This document shows positions 12,640 to 24,229 of a stretch of 64,000 nucleotides of DNA, piece after piece. Made by a program: the position numbers and the translations under genes. The stretch is from Antedon mediterranea (lineage: Eukaryota; Echinodermata; Crinoidea; Comatulida; Antedonidae). The notes under the pieces are model-generated. The model saw only the letters and a program-made list of their open reading frames with translations, did not search any database and was not told where the DNA came from. The DNA is taken from positions 9,758,601-9,822,600 of the forward strand of contig NC_092677.1 in assembly GCF_964355755.1 (NCBI RefSeq), given 5' to 3'. The number at the start of each line of letters is the position of its first letter. Position 1 is the first letter of the stretch.

Positions 12640-12735
12640 TATGTTCTGACATGCCACTCAAGTAACCACCTGTACATTTAATTTGGTCGGCTGTGGAATC
12701 TTTTGAAGCCGGAAGAGGATCAAACTACTGTATTG
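12640..12735 (+). other. Possible untranslated exon with strong 5' splice site
   Basis: The sequence ending ...caaactactgtattg is followed by gtaagt at 12736, a near-perfect donor. There is no long open frame. It could be a non-coding first exon of the + strand sulfotransferase gene at 19.9 kb, whose first coding exon follows a splice acceptor. The link is speculative, the left boundary is arbitrary, and a chance donor is quite possible. Confidence 0.2.
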
Positions 12736-13118
12736 GTAAGTTGCTTACGATTTTATTTTATTCTTTTAAGAAAGACATATAGAACTAAGGTGAATGTAAT
12801 CGAGAATCAAAACATTATTTAAATCGATATCTAATGAATTTCATTAATACTACAAATTATTAGCAGCTGGGCATTGCTTGTATATAGTTCGCCGCGGAGA
12901 TTCGTCTGTAATTACGTACATCTCGCTAATTCAACTTGTACTATAGCCTACTGGACGAATAAACACGGCAGTTATAACAATACCTTGATAGGTAACATTA
13001 CCATGTTTTTTGGTATAAATCGTTCATTCTGAACAAAATGGTGGATGGGCACATACTTTGTTGAGAAAGCACGAAGTGAAAAAACGAATTTTATAGATTG
13101 AGGGTAGTAAAGGACAAT

Positions 13119-13248
13119 TTACACAGACGAGCGGTATAGATACAGATTTTACGTGGAACAAGCTACGCGGTTTTCCGCTCATAGATACAGATTGTACGTG
13201 TGACAAGCTACGCGGGTTTCCGCTCACCGTTACCGCTTGTCTGTGTAA
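13119..13248. mobile_element. MITE with 18-bp terminal inverted repeats, family D
   Basis: TTACACAGACGAGCGGTA at 13119-13136 is mirrored by TACCGCTTGTCTGTGTAA at 13231-13248, with one mismatch. Between them a block of about 50 bp (atagatacagattttacgtg and following) is repeated in tandem. No coding capacity. This is the only clear copy in the window. Confidence 0.75.
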
Positions 13249-13435
13249 TAAGGCGGAACGGGAAAGGGTAGGCCTACATGGGAATACTGTGTAAACTGTA
13301 AGCCAATTCAGCGTTTGATTTGAAAATCTTTTGGGCACACACCTTTTAGAACCGTGTATATTAGGCATACATTTGATGGTTTAATTACAATCTGTTGATA
13401 TTACAGAAATAGCCTACGCCGCACCTCCCTCTCGC

Positions 13436-13532
13436 CGCCACTCCTTCCCGCCGCTCCTCCTTCCCGCCGCTCCTCCTTCCCGCCGCTCCTCCTTCCCGCC
13501 GCTCCTCCTTCCCGCCGCTCCTTCCTTTTCAT
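13436..13532. repeat. 16-bp GC-rich minisatellite
   Basis: About six copies of ccgctcctccttcccg, an unusual pyrimidine-only strand with CpG in an AT-rich neighbourhood. On the opposite strand it is G-rich. Confidence 0.85.
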
Positions 13533-13863
13533 TCAACACCTCTTCACAAATTTTGATTTAAAAGTTTAACAGCTCGCCCTCTATTTTCAATTATGTGAGC
13601 ACTGTAAGTTCTGAGTGTTGCTGTTAATATATAAACCTCTTTGGCTATAATTGGCCGACCATAAATAATTGTGTCAACATTACTCGATCAAGTAAATGCC
13701 ATAAATGAAATATAACAGTCGATATAAATAAATGTGATGAGATTTTCGTGGAACGTTAAATCGCTACCAATTTGACAGCTGCCGTTAACAAGAGTTGTTA
13801 CGAGTTGTTACCCAACATTGTTTTTATTTTCTTTTGGTTTTTTAAATTAATAATTCGTCTCTA

Positions 13864-14025
13864 AAGCCTTGTCTCACTACAATTTTATGTGACAAATATG
13901 TGATGTGCCCATATGGACAGGATGATGTCATATCACTACCATATTTGAGCATATCACCACCATATTTGGGCACATCACACTTTTTTGACACATAGGCCTA
14001 AAGTTTGACAGCGTAGACAGAGCTT
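13864..14025. mobile_element. Hairpin MITE, family A, copy 5
   Basis: Left end aagccttgtctcactacaat, right end gacagcgtagacagagctt. The inner catatttgagcatatcacca block is partly duplicated. Flanked by cta and taagc. Confidence 0.8.
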
Positions 14026-15264
14026 AAGCCTATATTTTGCCAAGCCTTTGTTTGTCCTCATAAAAGAACCCGGTTGTCGCCCCTGAAATTAAGAAACATG
14101 TCCCTGATGTTATTGATGAGGCCTTCTCTTTCAACTGAACCCATTTTAATCAAAACATTCTTGCTTTTCCCAACATGGGTACTTAAACATTAATAGTCCA
14201 TGTATTAATCTTAAGAGACTTCTGATTTAACTCTGGTAATGAATATCGATTACCACGTTGTTAATGTAGTCTAGTGAGCATAGCAATACTATAATCATGA
14301 CTACAATTATTAAGAAATCAAAAGTTTTATGACGGTTCGTTTCAGTTTAAACATTCATTTCAGAAAACTAGTCTGGGTTCTATACAGTGATTTGGCTTAA
14401 TATTCGTAAAAAGAAAACATTTGGCATAAGGCTTACATGACATGTCATAACCGTTAGATTGCCTTGTCATAACTAAGAGAATCATTTTATGTCATACATG
14501 AAGCGAGACGCACGCGCGCGTACACACATAATTATGATCATGGTAAATAATAATACAACAACTATATTGCCACCATGACAAATAAAATGAACTATGAACT
14601 ATGACTGAACATTGGTAAATTGACATCCCCATCTTTGGCATTCTATTAATAGCATTAAGAAATGTTTACGTTCACGCGCAAAGTAGTTTTCCATGACCTG
14701 AACGTAGAATAAATATATTTATCTGTATTATGTTATAAAGCGATTATCGTTTTCTTGATTTAAGGCGTAAAGTTTCAGTCGGCCAATTAATGAATATATG
14801 TCATTAGTCTTACAACCATTATTCTTACAAACTACATTCTGTCTAAGCGGAGCATTAAAGTGAATTTTAGGAAATCCTTCAACATTAACAATGACGTAAC
14901 TCTTGACGTCAGCAAAGCCACCAACATTCAGATTTCTTAACCCCGGTCACAAACCATTCCTCCAATAAAGATTATAGACTTTATAATTGTCCTTCTTATT
15001 GACTGCGCGTATGTCTGTTCCTCGACGTCTGGTCCAACAAACTAACGTTTTTCCGAGCAAACATATTCATCACTTACCAACTGTCTGCTTAGAAAAAATT
15101 ACAGTGGTCAATTCAACGTTAAATGAGAGTCATTTTCTAACAATGTTGAAAAACATCCAATATTTTTATCGTCTTGAAATTAGAAGTCCGCTATCAACTA
15201 CTTGTTAGGCCTAGTTACTCCAATCACATCAATACAATGTTGTAGTTGCAGACATTTTTAAAGC
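14026..15264. other. 3' side of the CUB receptor gene, no other gene recognised
   Basis: This is AT-rich and should include the 3' UTR of the minus strand gene ending at 15265. I found no clear poly(A) signal on the minus strand. The frame at 14987-15208 (+) has no support. Confidence 0.4.
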
Positions 15265-16858
15265 TTACACATTTGAAACATACAGCGGTCGTTGTATCCC
15301 GAAGCAAAAACCACCTTCGTTGTTACTACAGCTCCGAATGGCCAAACGACGTCCTATGCTAGATGTGGTCGTCGTCGGTGATATTTCGTCCGGTAAATTC
15401 CGACAACGATTTGGCAAACGGAAAGAGTTTGTGTTGTTTAATATGAACATAATTGCTAGAACAATGAGAGTGACGCCTATGGCAAACACTACTGCCATTA
15501 ATTGCGATGAGGTAAATAGATCCAATGGTTTGTTTCCTGTTAAATAAAATAACATTTTATGCATTGCTGACGTTCCATAGTTGAAGTATAGTTTACTGTA
15601 TATTATTCATCATCATCATCTCCATTTTCATCGTAATCATTGTCATAATTTTTGTTGTCGCTCTCGTAGTTCCTGATCATGACGTCATGATTAATATTAT
15701 CGTCATCAACGTCTTCAGCAGAAACTATAGTTGTTATTATTTGTTGTCTTACAGTACTACTGTATTATCTTACGAAAGTAATGTAAAGTGTATTTGTATA
15801 GTAATTTTTTGTGTATAACGTTTATGAGTAATTTTGTATAGTGTGTATAATGTTCTTATATATTTATTCGTTCTTTAAATAGTGTACAAAAAACGAATTT
15901 CCGATATGTTATATATTGGACCAAATAAATGCTGTAAGAGCAGCGCATTATTAAAAAAAAAATTAAAATGCACTGACGCCGTGTTTCATAATCAATATAA
16001 TGTACTACGTGCATGCTTACCACGTAACGTGTCGCATAGTGCCTCCTCTTCGTCACTCCTATCTTGACAGTTATTACGTTCATTACACCGTAGGCAATAA
16101 TCTATACACTTCGTCGCATTGTCACATGCATAACAGCTAGGTATACTAACTGGGGAGATAGATAAAAGATAAACGCTTTATGATTGATTGATTGATTGAA
16201 ACAAATAAGGGTACAAACAGACGAACAATGTACAGGCCTAGACAATCAGGACAGCGATTTTTTTCAATATTGCAAAAGTAAAGCAGAAATCGGTGCTTTT
16301 TAAATTTGATCCTAACTCATAAAAAAGCCAAATACAAGTTGCAGACAAACAACTATATTGTCTATGTGTATATTATTTAAGTTATTTTAATGAACACAAT
16401 ACAGAATGATGAAATGAAAACCTCACCAATTTGTGATTTTGTATCCCAAAACAAGCTAAAATTTAATCGTAATTCTAACGGTCCAAAGTTTTTCCGAATA
16501 GTTCTTCTTAAAATAATTCTTAAATAGTTTCCAGATGTGGTATATGGACCGGGTACATGTGAAGTGAAGTTCCCACATAGACCTTTTCGAGGTGTAAGTA
16601 AGTTAGAAGAGTCTAGTACTTTCCCGCCAATAATAGACATCCACGTTGTATCGCATTCGTTTAAATTTGCCGCCATTGCGTACAGGGAATTCAGTTGAAG
16701 ATATATCTGCATTCCTATTGGTGCTTTGAATGTGATGTCACAAGATCCTAACCCGCTGTTGGGAATCAATGTGTTTGCGGGCGCAGTGAAAGTGATCAGG
16801 CCGTCGTGCTGACTTAGTTGTATATAGCTTGCCCACTGGCAATAGTCATCAATATTTA
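15265..16858 (-). CDS. Single-pass receptor: CUB + LDLa-like domain + membrane anchor (3 exons)
   Basis: The minus strand exons are 16858-16427, 16149-16021 and 15536-15265. All are bounded by AG/GT (atttatag, ctatctccccag and tttaacag acceptors; gtgagg and gtaagc donors) and all junctions are phase 1. The first exon (143 codons) reads as a CUB-like domain with SCDITF, ECDTTW, GLCGNF and a closing LRLNFSLF strand. The second (42 codons) is an LDLa-like domain with seven cysteines and the acidic calcium-binding end CQDRSDEEEALC. The third has a hydrophobic stretch (MAVVFAIGVTLIVLAIMFIL), then a tail of about 56 residues ending YVSNV, a possible class I PDZ ligand. Domain order resembles NETO or LRP12 type receptors, but only one CUB is visible, so orthology is not claimed. 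The signal-peptide exon is probably 32416-32302. Confidence 0.8.
15600..15720. other. Trinucleotide-rich part of the last intron of the CUB gene
   Basis: A cat/cgt-rich run (attcatcatcatcatctcca and following) without further structure. The two introns of this gene otherwise hold no recognisable feature. Confidence 0.4.
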
Positions 16859-17037
16859 CTATAAATATAAAATAAAACAGTTTATTAATAGTATATATTT
16901 GATAAAATAATTATTATTTTTAAAAGATACCAATTTGAAACGACGGGTTTCGTAATATTTAGCACCTTATTTAAAAATATGGTTTCGGCTTATACAGAGA
17001 GTTTTACGTCACAGTCTACATTGTCAATTCGATTTTT

Positions 17038-17230
17038 TTGGATGATTTGCATTCCATAGCAGTGCCAAATAGACCTGCTCATGACAATTTGGCCAATAAG
17101 TATCGTTGGCCTATACCTACCCAGCAGGCAAATCATCTAGGTTGGCTTACAAATGTATTGTCCGTTTCTTTTAGGGGGAGGGGCGCTGGGATACATACGT
17201 TCCCTACGACATACTTCAGACGATAACTGT
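17038..17230. other. Unassigned higher-GC patch upstream of the CUB exon
   Basis: The open frame 17038-17226 (+) has no recognisable domain, signal peptide or flanking splice sites. Composition differs mildly from its surroundings. It could be a repeat fragment; I do not call a gene. Confidence 0.25.
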
Positions 17231-17693
17231 GCTCATCAGGGTTTGTTGATTCATCACTGTCAGATTCAATAATAACATATTGTGTAAATTAAAGATTTTT
17301 ACTTTAAGCTTGACTGATTATGCACGTGCTTTATATAACCATAGGCAGACTATCTGTTTTCATTACCAGAGTCACGTGGTCATAATATACAATATCGAAT
17401 TCAAACTGTTTTCTTCATGTTCAAACTAATTCAATTCAATTGAATTAAAATCGGTGGTTAATATAGTATAGCGGTTAGGATAGGGAGAGGAGGGGTTGTA
17501 TGGAAGAGGGTGTGTAATGGGCTATGTGTAAAATAATATAGTCGGTTATTCTAATTCACTTAACGAAGTAGGGCCTAAGCATTTTACCTCACAGCCACTT
17601 AGTTTAAGAACTTGGTCTGCGAATAAATTTAAATGAGAAGAAACTAACCATCATTTTAATGCTGCAAATGTATATAAATATAACGTGCGCGTT

Positions 17694-17845
17694 GAGGCCA
17701 ACTCAGACAGCATCGACGACGAGGCCCGGCGAAACGTCTTGAATCGTCAGTGCTATCTGAGTTGAACCCCGACGAGACGAGTCGTCTTAATTAAGATTTC
17801 TCTCGACGAGACGGTTTGTCCTACGACGCTGTCTGAGTTGGTCTT
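17694..17845. mobile_element. MITE with terminal inverted repeats, family E
   Basis: Left end GAGGCCAACTCAGACAGCAT (17694 on) is mirrored by the right end CGACGCTGTCTGAGTTGGTC (17824 on). The interior holds gacgagacgagtcgtc and a second ctatctgagttgaa, so it folds extensively. A partial relative with ctgtctgagttg and cagacgacaacgtctcg occurs at about 18205-18240. Confidence 0.7.
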
Positions 17846-18486
17846 AATATAACTATAACCAACGACTGCCTCAATAAAGTGTCTAATTCAGGTAATTTTC
17901 ATTTTTTTTAAATACAAAATAGCTGTAAAGTACCGTAAATCAAGTGTGGTGCAAGCGTTCAACAGCTTTGTTCATCATTTAACTATTTTTTCTTGCATTA
18001 TCGTCTTTGAATGTAAAAACGCGCCAAGGAAGTCGAGGAAACGAAATCAACATCTTCACTCTCTAAAACACATTATTTAACGACTAATCTTATTCAAATT
18101 AAAGAATGTAGAAGCAAAAATGTTAGTAATTCACCAACGCAAATATTGATCGTATCTAAATATCAAACCAAATGATATCAGATTTTAATTTTTTGGCGAC
18201 ACGCTGTCTGAGTTGTTTTCTCAGACGACAACGTCTCGCATAAACAACATTTTCTGGTCGATACTGAGTAAAGACAACTATACGAACATTATCACGATAG
18301 ATAATTCAAATATTAAATATTCTGATCGAGAAGACAAATTATTACAAAGTGATAGGCCTATATAGCTTAATGCTAAATAATGAACACTATATAGACCTAT
18401 TCTGTTCATGAAAGACTTTTGCAAGCATAAAAATGTAGGTCTGATGTTTCGTTTGCGTATTTTTGTGTCTCATGTATCGCCTTAAA

Positions 18487-18565
18487 TATGATATAGGCAC
18501 CATCATGGCATGTCACATGTGAGACATGTGACACTGTTTTACAGAATATGCCTATGATACTGAAC
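18487..18565. repeat. Dispersed repeat F, related to 1412-1505
   Basis: The block catgtgacactgttttacag followed by aatatgcctatgatactg is closely similar to atgtgacactgtaattcaga followed by gtttgcctatgatactgg near 1460-1500. Less similar sequence with atgatac and aagatactgaac occurs near 33420-33570. Class unknown. Confidence 0.45.
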
Positions 18566-19016
18566 TGATTGCCATGTGGAGATGCAGTATACAGTAGAAG
18601 ACATTTTTCCAGTTAGAATTTAGGCTATTTTTTTATGTGGTTAACTTGAACAGGTTTGATAAAAGAGAATCGCGACGTTGAGAATCAGAGTTACCAGATT
18701 TTAAACATCTTTTTGTTTGTCAAATATGAAAAGAAGACAATTCGATGAAAGGCAAACCATGCGTCAGATGTTGAAACTATCGGGGGGTCAAACATCTAAA
18801 GAAATTAAGTTGAGAAGATGATTTCCCACCTGTTGAAAAACTTGTGTACTTAGGCTAGAATGATCCTCTCATCTTTCGGTAATTTCCGTTTCTAATCTTT
18901 AATTAATTGGAAATAGTGTATGAGTGAATTGGCCGACATAAATTACTTAGATGCTAAACATTATTTTTAGTTTATACTCATTGTCAGTAAAGAATTGAGT
19001 AAGGATCAAAGGCGGG

Positions 19017-19350
19017 GTTTTCACGGCCATACTGCGTTGAAACACCGGTTCTCGTCAGATCACCGAAGTTAAGCAACGTTGGGCCCGGTTGCGTTCTGGA
19101 TGGGAGACCGTCTAGAAATCGTGGCGGGTGCTGTATATACTGGAGAGTGATGGTGTAATGGTAATATCGGACTAGCATGTGATAGGCATGGGTTCGAGGT
19201 TATCTGTACCATACTAATTGCATCCTTAGGCAAGATGCTTTACTCTCATTGCCTAATCTGGTAGGCGCTGCACTGCTGGCTGCCATGGGTCCATGGAGGG
19301 CCTAATCCGAATTTCCTCACTGAGGACAAATATTAATACAAAATACAAAT
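19017..19350 (+). mobile_element. Composite SINE: 5S rRNA-like head, tRNA-like part, tail
   Basis: Positions 19017-19134 are clearly 5S rRNA-derived: they contain cggccatactgcgttgaaac, ccggttctcgtcagatcacc, gaagttaagcaacgttgggc and ggatgggagacc, and end gcgggtgctgtata. These keep the regions that form the internal polymerase III promoter. From about 19141 a tRNA-like part follows, with tggtgtaatggt (A-box like) and gggttcgaggt (B-box like). A conserved tail runs from about 19256 (atctggtaggcgctgcactg) to an A-rich end with repeated atacaa. The same tail recurs at 50725-50818, which shows this is a mobile family and not a 5S gene. Confidence 0.8.
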
Positions 19351-19619
19351 ACAAATATTATATTCACGCGAAAATATTTGTTGTGCATGCGAGACTACCG
19401 AAACCGGTCGTAATTGGAGATATCTGAAAAATGTGTAGCAAATCAAATGTAAGTAATATTTATCGGATTCTCCTCGTGGGAAAACAGTCTTGGCAACTCA
19501 AGCAAACTCCGTCAAGAAATGTTTTCCAAAGTGTAGAAACCAGTTAACAAAACATTGGCAAACTACAGAAAACTCGCTTTAAAAAAGCGGTTAAATTCGC
19601 TAATGTAGACTAAGCTTAA

Positions 19620-19731
19620 AATGCTCTGCCTACACTATTAAACTAGTATGACAAAAAAGTGTGATGTGCCAAATAATTATAGTAATATGACATCATCATG
19701 TCCATATAGTTTGACAGTGTAGACAGTGCTT
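19620..19731. mobile_element. Hairpin MITE, family A, copy 6 (short)
   Basis: Left end aatgctctgcctacactatt, right end ttgacagtgtagacagtgctt. The interior is shortened compared with other copies. It lies about 190 bp upstream of the first coding exon of the sulfotransferase gene. Confidence 0.8.
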
Positions 19732-19920
19732 AATGGTGAAACCAATTTATTAAATATTTGTTGGCTTCCTCAACTCACAAAAAGGTTATTGTCGTATTAC
19801 TACTATCTAAAAGAATATTAACTACGGACAAGTAATTTCATTGTTACAGGCATATTTGGTCAATTACGGTTGATGTCTTTTTTGTGTGCAAATCTACAGC
19901 TCTATGGTACAAGCCTTGCG

Positions 19921-21949
19921 ATGAAGAGACTAACTACTTTCCGAGCATTCACTTTCACTGTAGTGTTCCTGGCTTCCTCAACTTTGTTTTGTATGCTGAT
20001 ACTACATTTCAAAGGTATGAATTAAGTTTCATTATCTTTCTCTATTTTGTCGGATTTCACTCAAGTTTTATTTCTTCTATAGTCTTTATCTTTCTTACTT
20101 GTTTACTTACAGGAAAAATGTTAAATTCCTGGATAGAGGCTAGACCAGGGAAGAGTGAAATTACACTCTTTATGCCTACTGGCTAGCCAAAACGCCTCCT
20201 TGAAATTTTTTTAATTACATCTTGAAACAGGATACGGGTTTTAGTTGGAAATGTAAGGTCCACGGGAAGGGTTAAATTTACACAACCTTCCCTTGAATAT
20301 CGATATTTAGCGTCTATGTTTTGATCGTTACATTATCTCATTTAGCGGGGGCGATATTCGTCTGTCCATAGGTAGGCCTTCTGAAATCTAGAATAACTGA
20401 CATTGTAGACACCTATTTTGATTTTGTTTATATTACCACAATAAAATGAATGCGATAACGTCTCCATGTTCTGCCATTACAGAAAAAACTAAATTAACAT
20501 ATTGTAATATACTCGTCAATAGGGCCTGCTAACATCCTCCAATCTATGCCTGTTCCGTTTTTCCTGTCCCGACAGCCATTTTATCTTTTCAAGAAAGTTT
20601 CGAAAAACGGGGATAGGCCTAAGGACCGTTTTAAGAAATCAAAATAACACAATAACAATGAATGAGTTGAATATGAAGTAGACGTAAAGTTCATTACCAA
20701 TTATTCATTTGCTCAATTATATACGGTAGGTCTAGAGGAGGATGTTATAAGACGAAAATCTGTAATACAGCCCATGAACGTGGAAACGAACAAGGTAAAC
20801 CGTTCAAGTTATTTTAACTATTTTTGTCATTTAAGGCGAGTTTTGATTGTCGTTCCGTTTCCATTTCACATGTGTCGTCACTAGCAACATTTATGATTCT
20901 TTTTTAAAGTCTTATAATTGTTTACCAAGCAAAATCGGAATAGTGCAGTTGTGACCAATAACGTTTGTCAGAAAATAGGCCTATTTTTGTTTTAATGACC
21001 TTTAGAAAGTTTATAACAAAATTGTTGGTAAAGATTCATCAATAAATCATGAAAAAAACTTGTAAAAACGACTTATATTATTTTCTTTGACAAGTGTACA
21101 ATAACAGCGGCGGATCTGGATAATTTCATGTCTAAGTACCGAATCATCCACGAACTTCGAGCAAATCATACCATGCAAATGTGTAAAAAATATGAAGCAG
21201 ATATACCGAAAATGACGCATTTACCACATCTTCTAGTTGATGAAAAGTACAAGTTAGTGTACTGCCAGATACCTAAAGCCGCAAGCACAACTTGGAGTAG
21301 AGTATTCCTGTATTTAAAAGGCTATGTGGATTACCCACACGCTCTAGCATTGTCCCGTCGTTCAGTCAACACTGCATGGAAATCCAAGATCCCACAACTA
21401 CATAAGTATTCTCCAGAGAAACAGAAAGAGATACTAGAAACATACACAAAATTCATGTTTGTACGGCACCCCTTCTCCCGCTTATTATCCGCTTTCAACG
21501 ATAAATTAAAAGCCAGCAAAAACAAAACAACAGCTATGCAGAATCAAGTAGGGAAACGAATCATACATAAGTTTCGACTTAAGTCTAACATCAGCGAAAC
21601 ATATGATATTCGATTTGAAGAATTTTTTGAGTTTGTGATTTCAGAGATGCGCGCAACAGACAATGCGCACTGGAGAGCAGCGCACAGGTTATGTTTCCCT
21701 TGTGAAATACATTACGACATTATTGGGAAGTTGGAAGACGTTGACAACGACGCAAAATATATTTTGAAAAAAAGTGGCGCTGGTCACGTGCATTTTCCGG
21801 GAACCTCCGGTTCGTATTTTACCAACAGTTCTCACCTAGATAAACTTCGAAAGCATTTATCACGTGTGTCACCTCCTCACATTGCAGCGTTTTACAACAA
21901 ATATAGGTTTGATTTTACCTTATTTGATTATGAAATACCAACAATTTGA
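19921..21949 (+). CDS. Golgi carbohydrate sulfotransferase, type II membrane protein
   Basis: Coding exons are 19921-20014 and 21108-21949, with an optional 42-nt exon at 20113-20154. All junctions are phase 1, so the protein has 311 residues without the small exon or 325 with it. Exon 1 gives a short basic N-terminus and a signal anchor (residues 10-30, FTFTVVFLASSTLFCMLILHF). The large exon holds the catalytic domain: YCQIPKAASTTW is the 5'-phosphosulfate-binding loop (PKAAST at about 87-92), FVRHPFSRLLSAF is the 3'-phosphate-binding motif (about 149-161), and the C-terminus FYNKYRFDFTLFDYEIP is typical of the HNK-1ST/CHST8-14 (Sulfotransfer_2) family. It should transfer sulfate from PAPS to a glycan in the Golgi lumen; the acceptor sugar cannot be told. 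Several N-glycosylation sequons are present (NHT, NKT, NIS, NSS). A splice acceptor at 19848-19849 suggests an untranslated exon upstream. A possible attaaa poly(A) signal lies at 22005. Confidence 0.88.
20113..20154 (+). other. Candidate 42-nt cassette exon in the sulfotransferase stem
   Basis: It starts after the good acceptor tttacttacag and ends before gtgaaa, a weak donor. It is phase 1 at both ends, so it can be included or skipped without a frameshift, adding 14 residues (about KMLNSWIEARPGK) to the stem. Without the donor the frame stops at a tag about 30 bp later. Its use is unproven. Confidence 0.4.
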
Positions 21950-22009
21950 ACTCAATGACAATGTTAATAATTTAGGTTAGCCTGTTACACGAAAATATTT
22001 TTTCATTAA

Positions 22010-23114
22010 ATCTAAACGGAATAATGGTAATATTTAGTGGGTGATTACTTTTCAAAATCCACTGTAAACATTTTTTTTGTCTGTTTAATAATTCGGTACT
22101 ATTTCTACGTTGATAATTACTAAACTGTTATAAGATAAATTATATATTACTGTAGAGATAGTTCATTTTAACATTAATGTACGAAATAATCTACGCGCTC
22201 ACGATATGATTATGACGTCACACCTTATGTAACTTTTCCTTATAATCTGGTCATTATATCAGATAAGTAAATCAAATTGCTCTTTACATTTATGTAGGTT
22301 AAGGCGATTATTATTATTTAAAAAAAACCGATATGTATAAGGTCAAGTTTTTTTAGGTCAGATTTAGCTCATTTTATTTGATTATTTTAGCTAGAAGCAC
22401 GAAATTAAGCGGTGGATATCGATAGCGTTGTCAACTATATATCGCAAAGAGACGCGCGCGTACAAAAATAGATACACATTATCATTACTTTCCGTGCGTC
22501 ATCATTTTTTTTCCTAAGCGCATGTTTTTATGGTTTTATCGGTGAAACTAAAATATAATCTATTTATTATAGGATTAATGCTAACATTCGTTTCCGTTCA
22601 TTATGATTTAGATTAAACTTATAGAAATATTCTTGTAAAAGAAATACTGTATATATATTCTGTATATAAATGGTACGTATAGTGAGGCGAATAAAATTAA
22701 TATCACTGTAAGAACAATTATCATTTTTCCTGATTCTTTTTAAATTTAACATTTAATGAATATATATTAGTAACTTGTATGGCTAAACGACTACATGAAT
22801 CTAGAAATGATAATGTCACAATGTATCTCAGTTTTACGAATACAATGTTTTGTGTCAGTAAGACTAAATGATATGAATGGACATCTAAATTTATCTCATG
22901 AAATGAGGTGATTTAAGGTTCAAGAAGAGTTTCGCTGACGGCATAATTCTATTTGACATGTTATCAACATCGCGTCAACAACCACCCGGCTGTGCACATC
23001 CAAACGCGGATATCATTTGACAAATTATGTGATGAAAAACTATTTGATCACTAACATAGCACACTCATTGACCTTTTCATTGAAATAAATATTCGCAGGC
23101 GCAATCAAAAGTAC
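22010..23114. other. Intergenic or intronic, nothing recognised
   Basis: AT-rich sequence after the sulfotransferase gene. Only short open frames without domain features were seen. Confidence 0.5.
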
Positions 23115-23721
23115 CTAAATCCAATTAATTACAAACGCACGCGCGTTATAGTGTGAACACATGTTGATAGAATTCATTTTAATCTGTCGGTTGTTTAGTT
23201 TTTTAGCAGACTTGACCATTAGGGTCGCATGTTTTCCGAGTTTAGAAGACCTTTGTAATAATGCATTCATACGGCCAGTGGCAGACAGCTCGCTCTTATC
23301 AAGTTTTAGAGTAATAGGTGCGTGGTTAGATGGTAGTGCTGTATTCTGACAAGCAGAGAAGTGTCGAACAGCAGGAATAATGTCAGGTGATACATAGCAG
23401 CAGTCCAATTCGGAAATCCAATGTTTTCCCCTCCGAAACGTAAGTGGGATTTGGAACGTATTATTTCTCAATTTTAAATTGTTCAAGAGTATCATGCTGT
23501 CTAGCGCAGAAGTTATTTGTCGAGCCTTACTATTGGGTTTGATAGACTAATATCCATCGATTCCACGTAGGCTATGTCAAAAGGTAAATTAGCAATTTCA
23601 CAACTCCTTGTATATCCAAACCTAGTGTTCATATCCCCCATTATTATTAGCCTCTTATTGGATAAATTCAGAGTGTTCAGGTGAGCGAATGCTTCTGGAA
23701 TGTGGTAAGGGGAATCATCAT
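23115..23721 (-). pseudogene. Broken LINE endonuclease fragment (non-LTR retrotransposon)
   Basis: Read on the minus strand from 23721, the frame gives HDDSPYHIPEAF and then RLIIMGDMNTRFG, which carries the GDxN motif of AP-type endonucleases. A frameshift near 23525 moves the reading to LNNLKLRNNTF, ELDCCYVSP and LPSNHAPITLKL, matching the C-terminal end of that domain (SxHxPI). No reverse transcriptase was found beside it, so it is a truncated, inactive remnant. The exact clade (CR1, L2 or related) cannot be told. Confidence 0.7.
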
Positions 23722-24229
23722 GCGTCTACGTCTTTGCGTTGCGTCTCTGGAGTGGGAACTGCGCTTTTATAATAGACGGAATAATAGGCCTACACGTCAA
23801 TCTACCCTAATAGCCTATAGTCTCTATCACGCTGATTGAAAATTGGAGCACAATATTGCATAATGAGTTAAATTTGGTTTCATAGTATAGTATACATCCA
23901 GCCGTTTATTTCTTTATCATTGATTTACCACCTTTAATATTAAAATAGCATGGTGCGTGGGTTTGAAGAGTTTAACAAATCGACAAAATGAGAGATTTCT
24001 CATTAGAATTCGAAACATTAATCACGTGTTCTTTTTGATTACACAACCTATGCATCTACATTAAGGTGACATGAATTAAAGTGGCCGTATAACAATGATT
24101 TTTTTCTTGCTTTTAAATTTACTTTTTCGGCCCTCTCGTCTATATGAGTATCGTCTTTCTATCACCATGTTCACCCTTCTTGACATGTTCATTCTCCTGA
24201 ACGTCATTGTTGTCTTGTTCATCTTTGTG

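Noticed and set aside
14987-15208. 73-codon + frame beside the CUB gene
   Set aside because: No domain, no splice sites, opposite to the probable 3' UTR.
19017-19134. Functional 5S rRNA gene
   Set aside because: It diverges from the 5S consensus, lacks a T-run terminator at the right place and is fused to a tRNA-like part and a tail shared with another locus; a SINE fits better.
19141-19215. tRNA gene
   Set aside because: A- and B-box-like motifs are present but no clean cloverleaf can be drawn, and it is embedded in the SINE.
19884-20186. 100-codon single open frame
   Set aside because: The true coding sequence here is in a different frame starting at 19921, which gives the membrane anchor of the sulfotransferase.
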